Notes: generated by a model not told the origin, from the sequence alone. 64,000 nt of DNA from Sipunculus nudus (GCA_026874595.1 CM049315.1:69697916-69761915); one strand, 5' to 3'; positions 47,455 through 61,045 are shown, counted from the first letter of the stretch. A program made the numbers and translations.

Positions 47455-50400
47455 TTTATTGATTATGTCTAAATCTATCAGTTTTTGAGCGAAGAACCTG
47501 GTTTCTTCCCGTGGCATATTCTGTTAAGCGCGAATAATTTTGGGAAACCTCTTGAGTGACGAATGCAATAAAGCTGAATACCTCGTCCGACCCTATGCGT
47601 GTGCCGACGAGTCGCTACGTGATTTGACACAAATTGTGTCGTATGACAGGTCGGACATGCACCGCATTCCCATAAAGGAATGGTCCTTCACAACCACAGC
47701 CGCGTGAAAGAAATCGTACTTTAGACAAATTGTTCAATGACGTGCGTCTTTTACACTTTACATGTTCATCAAAAGTCATCTCTAATTATGCGTGTAATGT
47801 ACCCATCCTCTACTTCGGTCAATAAGACCCTCCTGTAAAAATACTTCCAGAACAAGCTTGTGCGAGGTAATATAACAATGCCCAATCTTTTTTTTTTGTG
47901 GTATGACATGTCCAAAGAAAACCTTGTTTGTAGAGATTATTATAAAAATAGAGCCACACCATGTGCTGAACATTGACATTTGAAGTGAACTTCACCTTCC
48001 ATTTAACTCTTATTTTATATACAAGGCAAATATTTTATTCGCCGTTATCATTGTATAAAAGTATATCCTAGGGGCTGAATAACACATTATATGGGACAAA
48101 ACATTTTCTTGTTGTGAACAATATTTTGCAAGGGAGGTTTGCTATTGATGACCACGTTTGAAGGAGTCATTATAAATAATATTCTGTTCAAGATATGTTT
48201 TACGGTTTGCTGTCAACATATAAATTCATTAGTCTACAAATTGTCGACGCAATTTCAGGTGTAGATTTAGGAATTTTTCCAAGTGTGTCGGAATTTTTCT
48301 GGGGACAGACCTTACATCCAGATAATATATGTAATATACTATTATATACACATAATTTTGACATACATTTAACATATATAAAATTTGAGCACGCATTGAT
48401 GGGGGTCTGGGGAACCTCCCTCAAAAGGGTTGTAAACTAGAAAGCGAAGAATTCCCATGCAAAACGAAACTAAATAGATTTATCAGTTGCGACTTTTTTG
48501 CCAAAATTATTAATAACTCTAATAAAATATATAATAGAAAACAAAATACAATATTTTGATAAAGGGTTAGATGGTTAGATACAGTGACACATAAAATGTT
48601 ATGGTTTAATAAAAACCTGCATCTTTGGGTGGTATCCAATCATCTTTTCAGATCGTAATATCCATCCACCTCCTCCCCCCCCCCCCCCCCCCCGCCCCCA
48701 CCTCCGCTTGGATCTGCTCCAGGGAATTTATCTTTTGCTTCACAAAAATGTTGTTAGGTGATTAAGCAGTTAACTTAGTTTTTGATAATGTACTGATGAA
48801 CTAATTCACTTAATGTACATGTATGTGTCAATACCTTTGTCTTTCCATCAATCCTGTATGTAATCCAGCTGATTCCGTCGTCACCATAATTAAGAACAAA
48901 ACGGTCGATCCAGTATTTGCGGAAGGAATAATCCAAACCCTGTTATGTATATATAAATGTGTTTACAATTACCATAAAACCTGAGGATTGTATTCCGTTC
49001 CATCACTTTTAAACCGTTACATACACACATTTACACAGAAATAAATACGATGGAGTTTTAAACAAAAAAGTATAACACAAACACATAACTGAAGCTCTGT
49101 CAAGCTATTATGTATTATGTAATGTCATGTAATCCCACGAAAGAAGGTGAAACACATGGAGTCCATATAATCCACACAAAATACTAATATATAGAGACCC
49201 TGAATTGTTCACTGACCTCCTTAGTATATGGAAATTATTATTTATTATTTTTATTTTTTGACGTTTCTACGCCCACGTGTAATAAAATGCAGGAAAGACT
49301 CATGCGCCTGTTCGCGAAATAATTTGAGTCCTAGGTGTTGGTCGCAAGTATAAACAAGCCGAGATCTTCCAAGGATAATACCACGTGATTAATGCACACT
49401 GCTCCGGCAGAATGAGCCTGATGTGTATGTTTTTCTCCTACGTCTAATCCTATCACCAGGTTATATTGCTTTGTCTGAAAACAAGAGTTGCCGGAAGCAG
49501 TTCCCTCGGATTTCAGTCACCTCTGGGTATTTCTCTAAGCAGAAAAGCTAACAGAAGATTTCTGCTGGTGAATGTCTCTAACCACATAACAAACCAAAAT
49601 GCACGATGGACTCACAGCGTCCGTGTCTCTGCGGTACATAGTAATTTTGCCTCCCTGTCAGGTTTATGAGCACCTTTATAAAATGGCGGTGAACGTGCGT
49701 TTTGATTAAATAACATAATTGCTTTATTATAAATAACGGGTTCTTTACTACGTTGTGTAAAACAATTCCAATAATATAAGACAACAACAAAACGAGCTGG
49801 TAGCCATTAGGCACGCTAGGCGCCACTTTTCTCCCTGAACTTCATGTTTTAAGCACTAGATGGCACTATTTTAGGACCAGACAATAAAGCCGCTGCTTGA
49901 TTTTTACATTGAAATTTAACAGCAAATTAAAAGAAGGACTTTGAAAACTGACACGTTCCCCTGTGACCTTCACCCTTAGCAACATGTCATCCTGGTTAGA
50001 AACATGCTCTCATCTCTTCGTTATAGTGCACTTGGATAATATGTTTCATTATCTTATTCGAACAAGAAAATGAGTAAAATGTCGTGGTTAAGGGTTTGTT
50101 AGCTAGGTTACGTTTGTTTATGTTGTCAAAGGAGGAGCAATTAGTAATTCCAGGCAGGGCACCAACAGAAAGTCTACAACGCTCTCCGCTCTCTCTGGTA
50201 ACAGAGACGGATACTGCGTTTACAGTACCTCTGACTGTCGTTCACTATGTGAATAAAAGGAAAATTTTACTTTTTCTTAATTCTTTTCTGTAACACTTGC
50301 AGCCTTGGATATGCTGGCACTGTTATGATATCTAGTAAATCATCCATCGAAATTTGACAAAAAAACACATCGACTTGTCTATGAACGATTGATCTTTTGT

Positions 50401-50939
50401 AGAATTGCCTGCAGTGGATTAAAACTAATCCCTAAACTGTCAACGTAACAACCACGAAGCACCACACGAAAACCATAACTTCCATACACCATTACTATCA
50501 TTATTAAATTTACTAACACCTCAGAACTGAATGGTGACATTCAGATATGGCTAGTTTTACCTGTATCGCAATCTGCTGTATCACTCGTGGCTGGCCTAAG
50601 TCGACCTGCCACCACTCTTTTCCAGGTAATGCTATGTACCCTTTGTCCGTGCACCACGCTTTACAACTCTCACAGATCCTGCCATTTGCCGCATCCCACG
50701 GACTGATGTATTCATTGCTGGCTTTGAAAGCAGAGTTGGGGATTATATCTAGGTCGCCTATTCCGAGCGAAGGGGGAGGGTTCCCACATACTTCAGATGC
50801 TGTAATGATTGACCAAAATATAACCTCTGAGTGGTTGAATGAACTTGGTATTTCGTAATATTATCGGTTGGACAGTATGTGCTTTAAATTTCATTAGTCC
50901 GAGTGTATAGTTCTATTCTTTTAAAATGACAGACAAAAT

Positions 50940-50984
<45 letters not shown>

Positions 50985-52341
50985 ACACAACTGTTATGAG
51001 TTGAAGACAGCTAACCGCCGGGGCAAGACATTCCTACCAGATGAGCACCATCTAGCAGAAAGAAGTAGAAATACTCCACTTCTTGGAGTTTATGCAAGGA
51101 CGCAGACTGAGTGGCTTATTTGTTTCAGCTTTACCTGTGAGATTTATTTAGCGACATTAAGTGACACTCTAATGTATGTTCGTTTAATTGTGTATGCGGA
51201 AATTAGAGTCTATAATCAAGAATGTACACACCTATGCCGCCTGAACCAGCTAATACCTGAAAAATGGAACGTTCTAGGTTTAGGTGGAAAAAGGTAACGA
51301 AGTCCTGTATTTTTATTATTATCCCTAACTGCATATAAAATAAATAAAATATTCATTTTAAATTAATATTTTTCTATATTAATTTCTCTGTTTATAATAT
51401 TAAAAGGTATAACATCATGAATCAAACATTTGTATTTTCAGTAGTGATAAATGAAAATATTCTAAAATGGTACAGACCTAACAATAATATAAAAGTGGTC
51501 CGAGAGAAACATATATTTGTATCAACAAAATTTTTGAAATTATTTGAAACATTACCTATCGGATATATTCAGACAAGAAGATTCCTCTGTTAGATAGAAC
51601 ACATGGTATCCGTTTAGGACAGGTTTGCTCACCCCGGTAGAAATTTGACACTTAAACTGGCTATGCTTATTAGTTATATTATGAGTACTAGTAAAATGTT
51701 CTTCATAAGGTAAAGATTAACGAGGCGTGGGTCATACAAAACATTGCGGGGCGAAGCCGAGAGAATGCCATAATTGGCACAGGCCGAGTAAAACTTTACG
51801 ATTTGCGCAACATTACATTATGCCATAACTGATTTGTCCCCCATGCGCCGCGTCAAGGTCGAAAATCATTTCTATCAGCTGGTTTGTTGAATTACTCCCA
51901 CAAATAATCTAGCCTCAAATTTCTCTAGCTTTTGGAGCTTGATACTTGCTTCTGTTTATGAATTTTACATTTGTGTACAAATGATCATCCAAATACTGGA
52001 TATCCACAAATACTGTAGACTTCATGAATGCAATATTTAAGAAAACTGGCTTTCAGAAGAGAAAATATAAGTCGATAAGTATCGTGCTGACTGGCGTACC
52101 CTGTAAATATACGAAAACATCGATCCACAGCTGTCGAAATATGAATATCAATTAACCAAAAATAAGGATCAATATATTGCTCCTTCTTTTTAAAATGATC
52201 AATCATATATACTTAAATGTAACCGAATCCTTTCTCTTAGTTTCCCTTCACCTGGTCTGCATTATGTGTATGTGTTGCCGTTTGCGTTTTCCCTATGTAC
52301 TTTATGTTACTGGAATATAGCAGAATAAAGCCCCCTCCACT

Positions 52342-52378
<37 letters not shown>

Positions 52379-52710
52379 TTAATACTTACTTTAACATATA
52401 TTATCTCCGCTCCGTCAAACGATTTCCTGTAACTCCGATACAGTTTGCAGATGTTTGAATCTCGATGGTAGACTCCACCGGAACACCAATCATTACTGCT
52501 GCAAGCCGCTAGACAACAGAATTTGTTAACTGCCGTCGAAATTAGAGCCGCATTTTGCAGATAAACTGTTTTTCTTCGAAAGTTTTCTGAGAAGATGGGA
52601 GAACAACAGCAGCTTAACGTATATTCACTTAAAATCAGGGATAAGACGACAACGGGGAATATGATTATTGACGATTCAAACATTTTGAGAACAGAGTTAA
52701 CTTTATGCAC
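46770..52710 (-). CDS. Secreted PAN/apple-like and F5/8 type C (discoidin) protein, gene E
   Basis: Minus-strand exons: 52710-52390, 50799-50561, 48939-48835 and 46937-46770 (TAA). Exon 1 (107 codons) has a hydrophobic signal segment (SSIIIFPVVVLSLILS), then a PAN/apple-like cysteine pattern (FCCLAACSSNDWCSGGVYH, SNICKLY). Exons 2-4 form an F5/8C domain: CGNPPPSLGIGDLDIIPNSA, WWQVDLGQPRVIQQIAIQ, FVLNYGDDGISWITYRIDGK, VFDGNMDATTKVKV, ARYLRVLVES and FELYGC. F5/8C domains bind carbohydrate or phospholipid at the cell surface or matrix. Exon 1 ends in phase 0 while exon 2 needs two leading bases of a split codon. A small linking exon is therefore missing from my model; gene F shows one of 25 bp. 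The large introns hold microsatellites but no other gene. The domain calls are firm; the function is unknown. Confidence 0.8.
46938..48834 (-). other. Gene E last intron
   Basis: Non-coding between the last two exons. Contains a (TA)n microsatellite at 47421-47449 and a C homopolymer at about 48676-48693. No nested gene was recognised. Confidence 0.7.
47421..47449. repeat. (TA)n microsatellite
   Basis: TA run within the gene E intron. Confidence 0.9.
50941..50979. repeat. (TA)n microsatellite
   Basis: TA run within the gene E intron between the PAN and discoidin exons. Confidence 0.95.
52346..52374. repeat. (CT)n microsatellite
   Basis: CT run just inside the first intron of gene E, 16 bp after the donor site. 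Confidence 0.9.
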
Positions 52711-52719
52711 GGCGCTCTC

Positions 52720-55700
52720 CGTGACACAGATGTTGCAGCGAATGGCACCGGTATGGTATTATCGACAATCTATTCCCACAAACACAGTCGCCGTATCCTC
52801 AACCAGCTTGTGTATATACATATTCACAGCAAAAGCCCAACGAGCTGAAAGCAGGATTAAGGATCTGCCGAAGATATGACTGACAGGTACTTCATTAATA
52901 AGTAGCACAGATCAGTTTCAACAATCTTGCTTGCCATTACAATTGAGACAGCTATCTTTTTTGTCAAGGTGTAGGACGTTTATCGACATTTAAATGGTTG
53001 CCTAAGTTACAGTCTCTGTGAACAGAAAGGTAGATAATTATACTGTCATTTTAAAACCTTTTTACAAACGTTTGCAAATGCAAGTGACATTATCTTAGTT
53101 AAAATGAACGGACCATGGTCATTACTTTTTGCCGATATTAGCATGTGACTTGAACCTGAGATGAAATCTCGATAGTGTTTCAGGTTCCGTTAACTGCCCG
53201 TGCATTCTTATATATTTCTATATCATTTGTGACCAATCACAAAAGTGAAAAGAGACAAAAAACAACATATGTGTGCTCCTCTGGTGCTTTTTTTCCGAAC
53301 CAAAGGGAGTCTCACGAAGTAAATGATTGACGCTTCTAAGTTATAAAGATGAAATTTCGGGAAAAAAAATTATAGTATTAGGCTTTATAAATAATTTAAT
53401 AATGTGTCATCCTTTCAAGTACTTTAACAGGTTACCATTCCTGGTGTGAACGGTGAGAGGTAAGTCAATGTCGGCAAGATTTGGTATAAATTTGTGGTAG
53501 TAGCTGGTAAAGCTTGTAAAAAAGTCTGGTTAATAATATCCATAATTCGGCCGCCAACATGATCACAAGTAGATTTATTTTGTAAACCGAAGAACAGATG
53601 TAAGGAGGCGTCGCGCGATTTGGAATTTTAAGAATTTTAAGGGGTTCTGCCCAAGTTTACCTGTAAAGATGTACACCTGAATACACGCCTCAATAAACAT
53701 AAAAGAATACATGTGAACACACAAACCAAACCGTCTCTATGGTAACGAGTCATTTTTTGTATCGCGTACAAGTTCTCTACCGCCAAGTATGTATTCATGC
53801 GGTCAGTAATTCAACAAACATGCAGAGGCAATAGCCAAAATGCTGAGTTCAAACAGTTTTTTTTTTTTCTCGCACGTGGCAGGGTTTGTTTGAAGTTATA
53901 CTAAAACAGCTAACGATTCCTCTGATTAATGTGAAGACACGTACAGCATACTTGTAGGCCATGATACGTTGTCAAATATGACAAAATATTTGGAACCTCA
54001 TAGCGCTTAACAGTGCGATCTTCGTTGAGGATGTAACGGCACTCTGACACTAGTTGGCGTTCACCCGTTTAGCATTTGTTACTCATTAAAGAAAAACAGT
54101 TACCCGATTTATGAAAATCCTTTAGTGATATCAAGTTTGCTGAAGTGTTTAACGTTTGTTTAGCTTGTAAACATTTCTTCTTTTTATTTTCGTGTTTAAG
54201 TCACAAAGTCACCTGTACGGTCTTGTATAAGCTACATGTTATTTCTTATGGCGACCCATACCTGAGTAAAGACAGTTGCATGACTCCGCTTTTACTTAGA
54301 TCGCCACGCCCACGTGTATCGGCCACACTGTTTTAAGTAATATAGTTTCTCTCTTTACAGTCTTCCGCAATATGGCGTGGGTCATTTCAAATTAATCATT
54401 TGAAATTAATATTGGATGGCACATTTGCACTGTTACAATTGACCGGTCCTTTTTTGTTGACTGAAACCACGGTAACAGTTAACCTGAAAAGCACGTGTTC
54501 AAATATCATTCGCCTCTCTGTAACCGTCTGCTAGGAAAAATAATTAGGAAAATGTTAGTAAGATTACTTTCATTCAGATATGCAGGCAATCATAGATACG
54601 TATTTTTATTAACTCTTCATGCAATATCTTCTATAACCACAGTGGCTAAGTCTGACATCATGTGAACCTGTTCTTTACCAGTCTCTGGAACCTTCCTCAT
54701 GCTTATTTACAGTCACTTTGCGGAGCTGTTTATAAAATAAAACTTAGAACTCTATGTCTGTCGTTCAGAAATAAGCTGCACATTACTGCATACCTTAATG
54801 AAAGCACGTTTTTGAACAATTGTGAAGTAATTTTATCATCCACCATTTGCCATGGGAGCTTTTAACCTTGAACTTTCTTTTAGTTGTGAGATGTTAACGT
54901 TTCCAATGATGTGAATTATGAAAGATCCTAGCCCATTGGCCAAATATCACGACATTTCACGTGTTTCATTTTCTTCCATTCGGTCTTATGGTCAGTTATA
55001 AGCAAGCATGTTTGAATAAAGATGATAAACACAGACATAGAGCAAGTTTTTCTTAGACACGCCTCATCATTTGTTAGACCCACCCTACCTGAAGTTTTGT
55101 CGCTAGATTCGCCTTAACACTTTGTTTTGATATTAAACTACATATTTAATGGACATGACCGGGTTATCTGCGAATGCTGAGACCTGTGATATACTGTACT
55201 CCACTTCAATGTTAAAATTCTTGATTGTCACAGGAAACAGATAATCCAACATATTCTTGCCAAACAAAATTTAAAATATATATCATGAACAGAAAAGTAA
55301 CATTACTGAACATAACTGCATTACTTAAGAATTTGAATTTAAAATTTTGATTGGGCCTAAAACCAACATAAATGTGTCTGTACTTTGATAGATCTACTAT
55401 TGCTCTTCTTACTGGGCAGGCTTTATGTACGACACTTTGTCTGACTTGAAAAATTGTTCATCGGAAGCCACACCTTAAAGAAAACGTTGCAAATATTTAA
55501 AAGAAAATAATTTAAATTTGAATTGGACCTTAAACCAATATGTATGTCCCCGTACTCTGATGGAACTACTACTGATGTGGTTTAATATATTATTCCTTGC
55601 ACTATTTCAGCTATAAAATACAAGTATTATTTTATAGATATAATTTTTATTTTTCTATTATAACATGATTATCACTATTAAAGTATTTCAACCTTGTCCA

Positions 55701-55980
55701 GGGTCACACGATAACGCTTCCCTTACCAGTGTCCAAGGAAAAAGGCTGTCCTTTTTTATGGCGCACTCATCGTATTGGCACTCATGTACTCAACAAAACA
55801 CGAAACAGTGGCTAAGCAACAACGAATATAGTAAAAATTACAAAATTCAAATCAACCTACCAGATAGCGTTCCCATCCTGTTATTAATTACATGAAATAC
55901 ACTGGTTGCACACAAAATAATACTTTAGTTAAAAACAGAGTCCGATTAAACAGTATCTTGACGTCCTTAACTGGCAATAA
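52720..55980. other. Intergenic region upstream of gene E
   Basis: No gene recognised. The part at 53640-54060 is duplicated upstream of gene F (59985-60370), listed separately. The rest is AT-rich with short, unsupported frames. Confidence 0.6.
53640..54060. repeat. Duplicated upstream flank of gene E (partner 59985-60370)
   Basis: Shared blocks in the same order: AAACCGTCTC(T/C)ATGG-A, AATTCAACAAACA, GCTAACGATT, TGTAGGCCATGA and GTAA(C/T)GGCACTCT-like. The E/F duplication therefore includes at least 1 kb of 5' flank. Confidence 0.75.
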
Positions 55981-55988
55981 TGGACACT

Positions 55989-56206
55989 GAGTGGCGGCAC
56001 TGGACCCCTACTGCCGGCACCGGACACCGACATGAGGTACTGGACCCCATCTGGTGGCACATGTCCCCGACTCGCGGTTCTGGACCCCGACAGGCGGCAC
56101 TGGACGCCGATTGGCGGTAGTTAACCCCAACTTGCGGTACTGGTTCTCGATTGCCAGCATTAGTCCCCGACTGGCGGTATTTGTTCCCATCTGGCGGCAG
56201 GCTGGC
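55989..56206. repeat. Minisatellite, about 10 units of about 22 bp
   Basis: The unit is near CTGGCGGCACTGGACCCCGA, strongly diverged between copies. It lies beyond the 3' end of gene F on the minus strand, the same relative position as the minisatellite beyond gene E, but with a different unit. Confidence 0.85.
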
Positions 56207-56790
56207 TTCTGGACAACAAAGACTGAATGACCACTAAGCGACCCTATATAAATACCCTACTATCCTGGAAGCTCATCTATATTCATGAGCACGCTAAAAA
56301 CCAATACGGCTGAGAACAATACACGCTTGCTGCCACAGCGCTCGACACAACAATAGCCTAACATGGAGCAACGGGAACCCCTATTAAATACCCCCTGTTG
56401 TCTCACAACACATATCTCTGGCCAGCGCCCGACTGTCCTCTCAACAAATACAAAGATACAGCTTAACCCAGGAATAATGTAAAAATGATCAAACAAAACG
56501 ACAAGTTTCACTTCGTGGCATCCAGCAATGATGCAACCAAATTATTGATTATTATCACACAAGTTTTACCTACAATCGCAACAATATTACAAATTTAGAG
56601 AAAGATATATTATTTTTAAATAAAACGTTTTTGAAAAATAAGCGGGATTCATACCGTGACACGAAAGACACGTCTGCAAACATTAAAAATATAGAATATT
56701 AAACTGAATGATTTAATTATATAGTCTTTTGTTTGTGTTTACTTCTTAAGGCAAAGTCGGCCTACGTTCTTCTCTGTTTAGCCAACAGAA

Positions 56791-59170
56791 TCAGGGTCTG
56801 CATCCATTCAGCTCAAAACTAGCACAGGTTATCTCACCCACTTTATTAACATTCCTGAAGGACTCTACCCTCACGCGTAGATAACGTGTTACTATGGAAA
56901 TCGGCAGGGTGACTGTTTCTATGGTGGTCGCATCTTTGTTACCATCAAATACCTTAAAAAAGAAGGATGTCCGCAGTTAATGTCATTTTAAGAATACATA
57001 ATACTTCAAAAGCCTCTGCGACAGAACCAGTGACAGTGGTACACATTCTTTTACAGCCTCTCACACGTTAACAACATATCATTTAATTTTGTATAAATCC
57101 GGATCTCCTTGACGCGTAATATGTTGACCATGCTCGTCAATATATAAGACAACATAATGTTAAAACTTGGATATTTCAGTGGTTGGTGCCGAAAGATATA
57201 GGGCTACGCAATATGCAAATATCAAGTACGATTGCATGAATTGAAAGCATTAATTTTGCTTCAAATTCTAATTAAAGTTATTGTAGATCTCAAGGACCGA
57301 TGAATGTTATTCACGAAACGTTTATTAGCCAGGCAATCATAAATTTTAAGAGTAATGGAGTAGTATTTTCCTATGTGAATGTTAATGTATCTCTCTTCTT
57401 TAAACTTTCTTTAAACATACTAGTATATCTAAGATTATTTATTTACTCTGTAAACAACATATAATGTTTTGCTGTGTCGCCTTTTGTCCTGGTCACGAGG
57501 CCTATGGACAGATTACTAGGATTCTTTGCATTGTGTATTCACTATTTCCCCAGCGCTTAACCGTGTATGGCAGGTCTAATCACTTGGTTGTTTGATGTCA
57601 CTTTAGGAGGAACCTATATTGTAGCCACAGTCAGCGAAAGTAGTTTATAAATTTACTGTCCACTTATAACTCGAGGAAAAGTCAATACTACCTTATTAAT
57701 GTTCTCAGAAGTAGAAAAATCTCTAAGAATGGGCTTCTTATTTCACCTAGTGTTCTCACCTTTTTCATTCCACCAATGCTGTACGTGGTCCAACTGAACT
57801 CGTGTTCAAAATATTCAAGGCTGAATTGGTTCACCTATTACCGGTGTCTGTAATAAGCCAGACCCTGTGGTGCAGAAATGAAAACAGTTACAATAATTAT
57901 AAGCTCTGTATTTCGGTATGTGACATAAGAATCCAATCCTTTTAAGGCAATTATACAATATGATATATTCAACCATTTAATGCGGTTAAATTATAAACGG
58001 CTTTAGATGGCATTTTATTTGGTGTTAAGGTAACATCCAGGTAACCTGCCAAATAAACACCGTTCTCTTTATAGTACGTTTTTTGACTGTTTACTTTTAT
58101 CGAGACCCTCTGAATGACGTGTGTCTGATCAAGGGCACGCATCCCAATCACTACGAATCCTCCCATTCGGAGCTGCATACGGCCTGAGGTCGGTACTACT
58201 TGCCTGAAAGGCGGAGTCAGGGATAATGCCGGGGTCGCCAATTCCGAGGGCCGAGGGGTAGGCCCCACAATTAGGTGCTTAAATGATTAACAGACGGGCA
58301 ACACCTGGTGAGTTGTAAAAATCTGACATTAAATAGTTTAAGCTAAATTCTCGTAAGACCGGCTAGAGTGATACAACATTCGCACCAGAACTCCACCTAG
58401 CGGAGACATATAGCACTCTGATGAAGCTTGTATAGACATCAACAGGCGAAATGTCAACACAAACAACTAGGTTTAATGTATAGACCGATTTCAGCCATAT
58501 CAACACAAATAACACTGTTGGAGGGCCATCCTGACAAGCGTAATCAAGGTAGCTGTTTGGATGTCATATTTGCTCCAGGGACAGAGTAGTGGTTTTCCGA
58601 GTAACGAGATCGAGCCACCAGCGTGAAAGTCAGATGAGGATTTACTGTATTTTTACATAGAAAAAAAGAATGCAATGTTTCTGTTTGAAAATGTGTACAC
58701 ATACCTTTCTCACTTGGTTTCGACTTCAGCTGCAAAAAAAAAGTTAAAAAAATGAGTATGTGCTGAAGACATATTTTATAGGTATCGAGGAATAAAGTCT
58801 AGAATATAATTTGTGTTTATTGAAGTTTAAAATGTTTCATCTTTGTTCAGTATTTAAACTATAATGGCGAAGACTTTCTACTTTTTTATTCATAGGAACC
58901 TTGTGAAAAGAATTTTATGATTATCTGTTTTTCAGCTGCAAACACACACTTACTTTGACATATATCCTCACCGCCCCACCATCTATGTTGACGGTTAAAC
59001 TCTAAAAAGTTTGCAGGTGTTTGAATGCTGATGGTACGCTCCTCCTGAACACCAAGCATTTCCGCCGCAAGCAGCCAAGCACATGTTCATTTTTTCCTGC
59101 CGTCGTTAACACAGCCACAGAAGGCAGTTTTACTAATTCCCTTCGAAAGTTTTCTCTGGAGATGTTGACT
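56791..59170 (-). pseudogene. PAN / F5/8 type C paralog, gene F (degenerate 5' half)
   Basis: Paralog of gene E. Intact parts on the minus strand are the last exon 56952-56791 (VFDGNKDATTIETVTLP, TRYLRVRVES, FELNGC, stop), a middle exon 57834-57760 (FSWTTYSIGGMKK) and a 25-bp linking exon 58729-58705 (LKSKPSEK). The first discoidin exon starts at 58277 (NCGAYPSALGIGDPGIIPDS) but shifts frame between the WDA and DQTHVIQRVSIK segments. The PAN exon (about 59150-58970) reads MCLAACGGNAWCSGGAYHQH, then meets a stop after CKLFRV, with a second frame break in an A-run near 59090. A signal peptide like that of E cannot be read. Probably a pseudogene; the clean 3' exons leave room for a shorter gene. 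Confidence 0.75.
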
Positions 59171-59219
59171 AGCCGTGACAACCCGACTCAGTAGGATATC
59201 GGATAATTTGGCTGGTAAT

Positions 59220-59870
59220 GGCAGTGTCACACAGCACTTACGGATAAATTGCGCATAAACTACGCATAAAATATGAGGCGTACGCCGAAATACGCAATAC
59301 ATGCGTAATTCATAAGTTTTTCATGCGCATTTTATTCGTCGCTATGCGCAGCGAGTGGGGGGGGGGGGGGTTGGGCATACGCGGACACGGGCATACGCGG
59401 ACATACGCGAAAACGGTTTTGAGCTGCACAAAATGTTTCATCTTTTTGGACTTACGCGATCTATGCGTAATTTACGTAGGTTATACGCAGATCTTACGCA
59501 AATGATGCGTAATTCATACGCGCATGTGCGTGATACATACGCGATCTATACGCGGAGCATGCGCTATTCATTCGTGCTTTGCGTGAATCATGCGTGGATC
59601 ATACGCAGTTCTTTCGTGATTGTGTGTGTTTCATCCGTGGGAATTATCTAGGAATTTGGCTTTTCCATGGATATGCGTAATTTCACGCAGTTTATTCGTA
59701 TTTCATGCGTAGTTTATGCGTCGTTCTTGCGTGATTCATCTGTCATAATTTCATGCATAACTCCGAAAATTTATATTTTTTTCCACGTATGTCCGCGTAT
59801 AAATCCAGATTTTTCAATTTTATGCGTACATTATGTGCAATTTATGCGTCAACGGCTGTGTGACACGGCC
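59220..59870. mobile_element. Palindromic terminal-inverted-repeat element rich in ATGCGTAA motifs
   Basis: The left end GGCAGTGTCACACAGC, continuing to ATAAATTGCGCATAA, is matched by the reverse complement of the right end (GGCCGTGTCACACAGC, continuing to ATAAATTGCACATAA). This gives an imperfect inverted repeat of about 40 bp. Between them lie dozens of ATGCGTAA / TACGCAT / TACGCG variants, so the whole 650 bp can fold back. No transposase frame was found. The target duplication is not clear. A poly-G run lies at 59357-59370. Confidence 0.75.
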
Positions 59871-59984
59871 TTAAGCCTACTCGAGTCGAGATCAAGTTAT
59901 ATCTAAGAATGTATCGCAGTGGTCTTGCATCAGGTTGCATTCATATCGTGGTAAACGGCCCATAATCTCAATATTATGCTAAAA

Positions 59985-60370
59985 ATAATGAATTTACACA
60001 ATAGTATACATGTGAGCTCAAAACCCAAACTGAAACACCGTCTCCATGGACACGGGTCATTTCCTGTATCACCTGCAAGCTGCCTGCGTCCTGTAACCCG
60101 TGCGAGCCATGCTTGTTTTCATGCGCTCATAAATTCAACAAACACACCAAAGGGTTACCAATGTGCTGGGTTAAAACGGAACTTTTCTCGCTCATGTTTG
60201 GTATTATTTGAAAGTACACCGAAAATGCTAACGATTGGTCTGGTTTATTTTGATTGACAGTTTACCTGTAGGCCATGAAACATTGTCAGAAATGACGAAA
60301 ATATTTGCATCTTCATTAATGCGTTCCTCAGATATAGATGTAATGACACTCTGGCGCTAGTAATCTGGTC
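59985..60370. repeat. Duplicated upstream flank of gene F (partner 53640-54060)
   Basis: Partner of the flank upstream of gene E. The palindromic element lies between this flank and the gene F PAN exon, with no counterpart in E, so it inserted after the duplication. Confidence 0.75.
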
Positions 60371-61040
60371 GTAATGCCAGAGGGTCGATATGACGCTAGA
60401 TGTTGACGAGACATCCACTCAACGTATTAACACATAGAATAAAAAATAAGACGATCAGTTGACCTAAGGTCATAAATGATTCAATCATCGCGAAAAAAAA
60501 CTGTACAGATTCCTTCGATGGGAACCTCACTAACCGTGAATGTCTGTCATTAAGGATAGGTGTTTCGCTGACTCTGCAAATGGACCGTTAGTTTACTATC
60601 GATTATGTATCGATGCGTGCATAATGGGTTATCTCTGGAAGCTACATTTAAAATAAAATAAGCATTTATATCAATACACAACATTATTACAAACACCTAT
60701 CGGCCTGAGAGGCTGCACGTCAACCACAGACAGATATAAATGACTCTATTGTTACTCATATATTATGCGCATGCCATACTTTATTGAACTCGTAAACAAT
60801 CAAATATGCCCTACCTTATACTCCTGATTATAAAGCTACAGTCTGTTTACGTGAATTGCTTATCTTGACGTTCGTTTGGAAAATGTGACTTATTTGCTTG
60901 CCCCTAGTCATCTGTGTGGAGAATCATTGATTGGGGACTGTCGAGTCGACTGGCACATAACATTCCATTTTAACCGTCAATCATTGACAAATGGTTTTTA
61001 TTGACACCCCCCTCCCCCCCCCCCATTTGTCTGTCTGATT
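60371..61040. other. Non-coding stretch
   Basis: No gene or clear repeat recognised; a C-rich tract at 61005-61024 ends it. Confidence 0.5.
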
Positions 61041-61045
61041 GTGTG

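Noticed and set aside
52237-52389. Extension of the gene E first exon into an Arg/Glu repeat
   Set aside because: It is the (CT)n microsatellite read in the intron after a clear GTAAGT donor.
59323-59906. Overlapping open frames with Arg/Tyr/Thr-rich repeats
   Set aside because: They come from the ATGCGTAA-rich palindromic element and read through in several frames at once.
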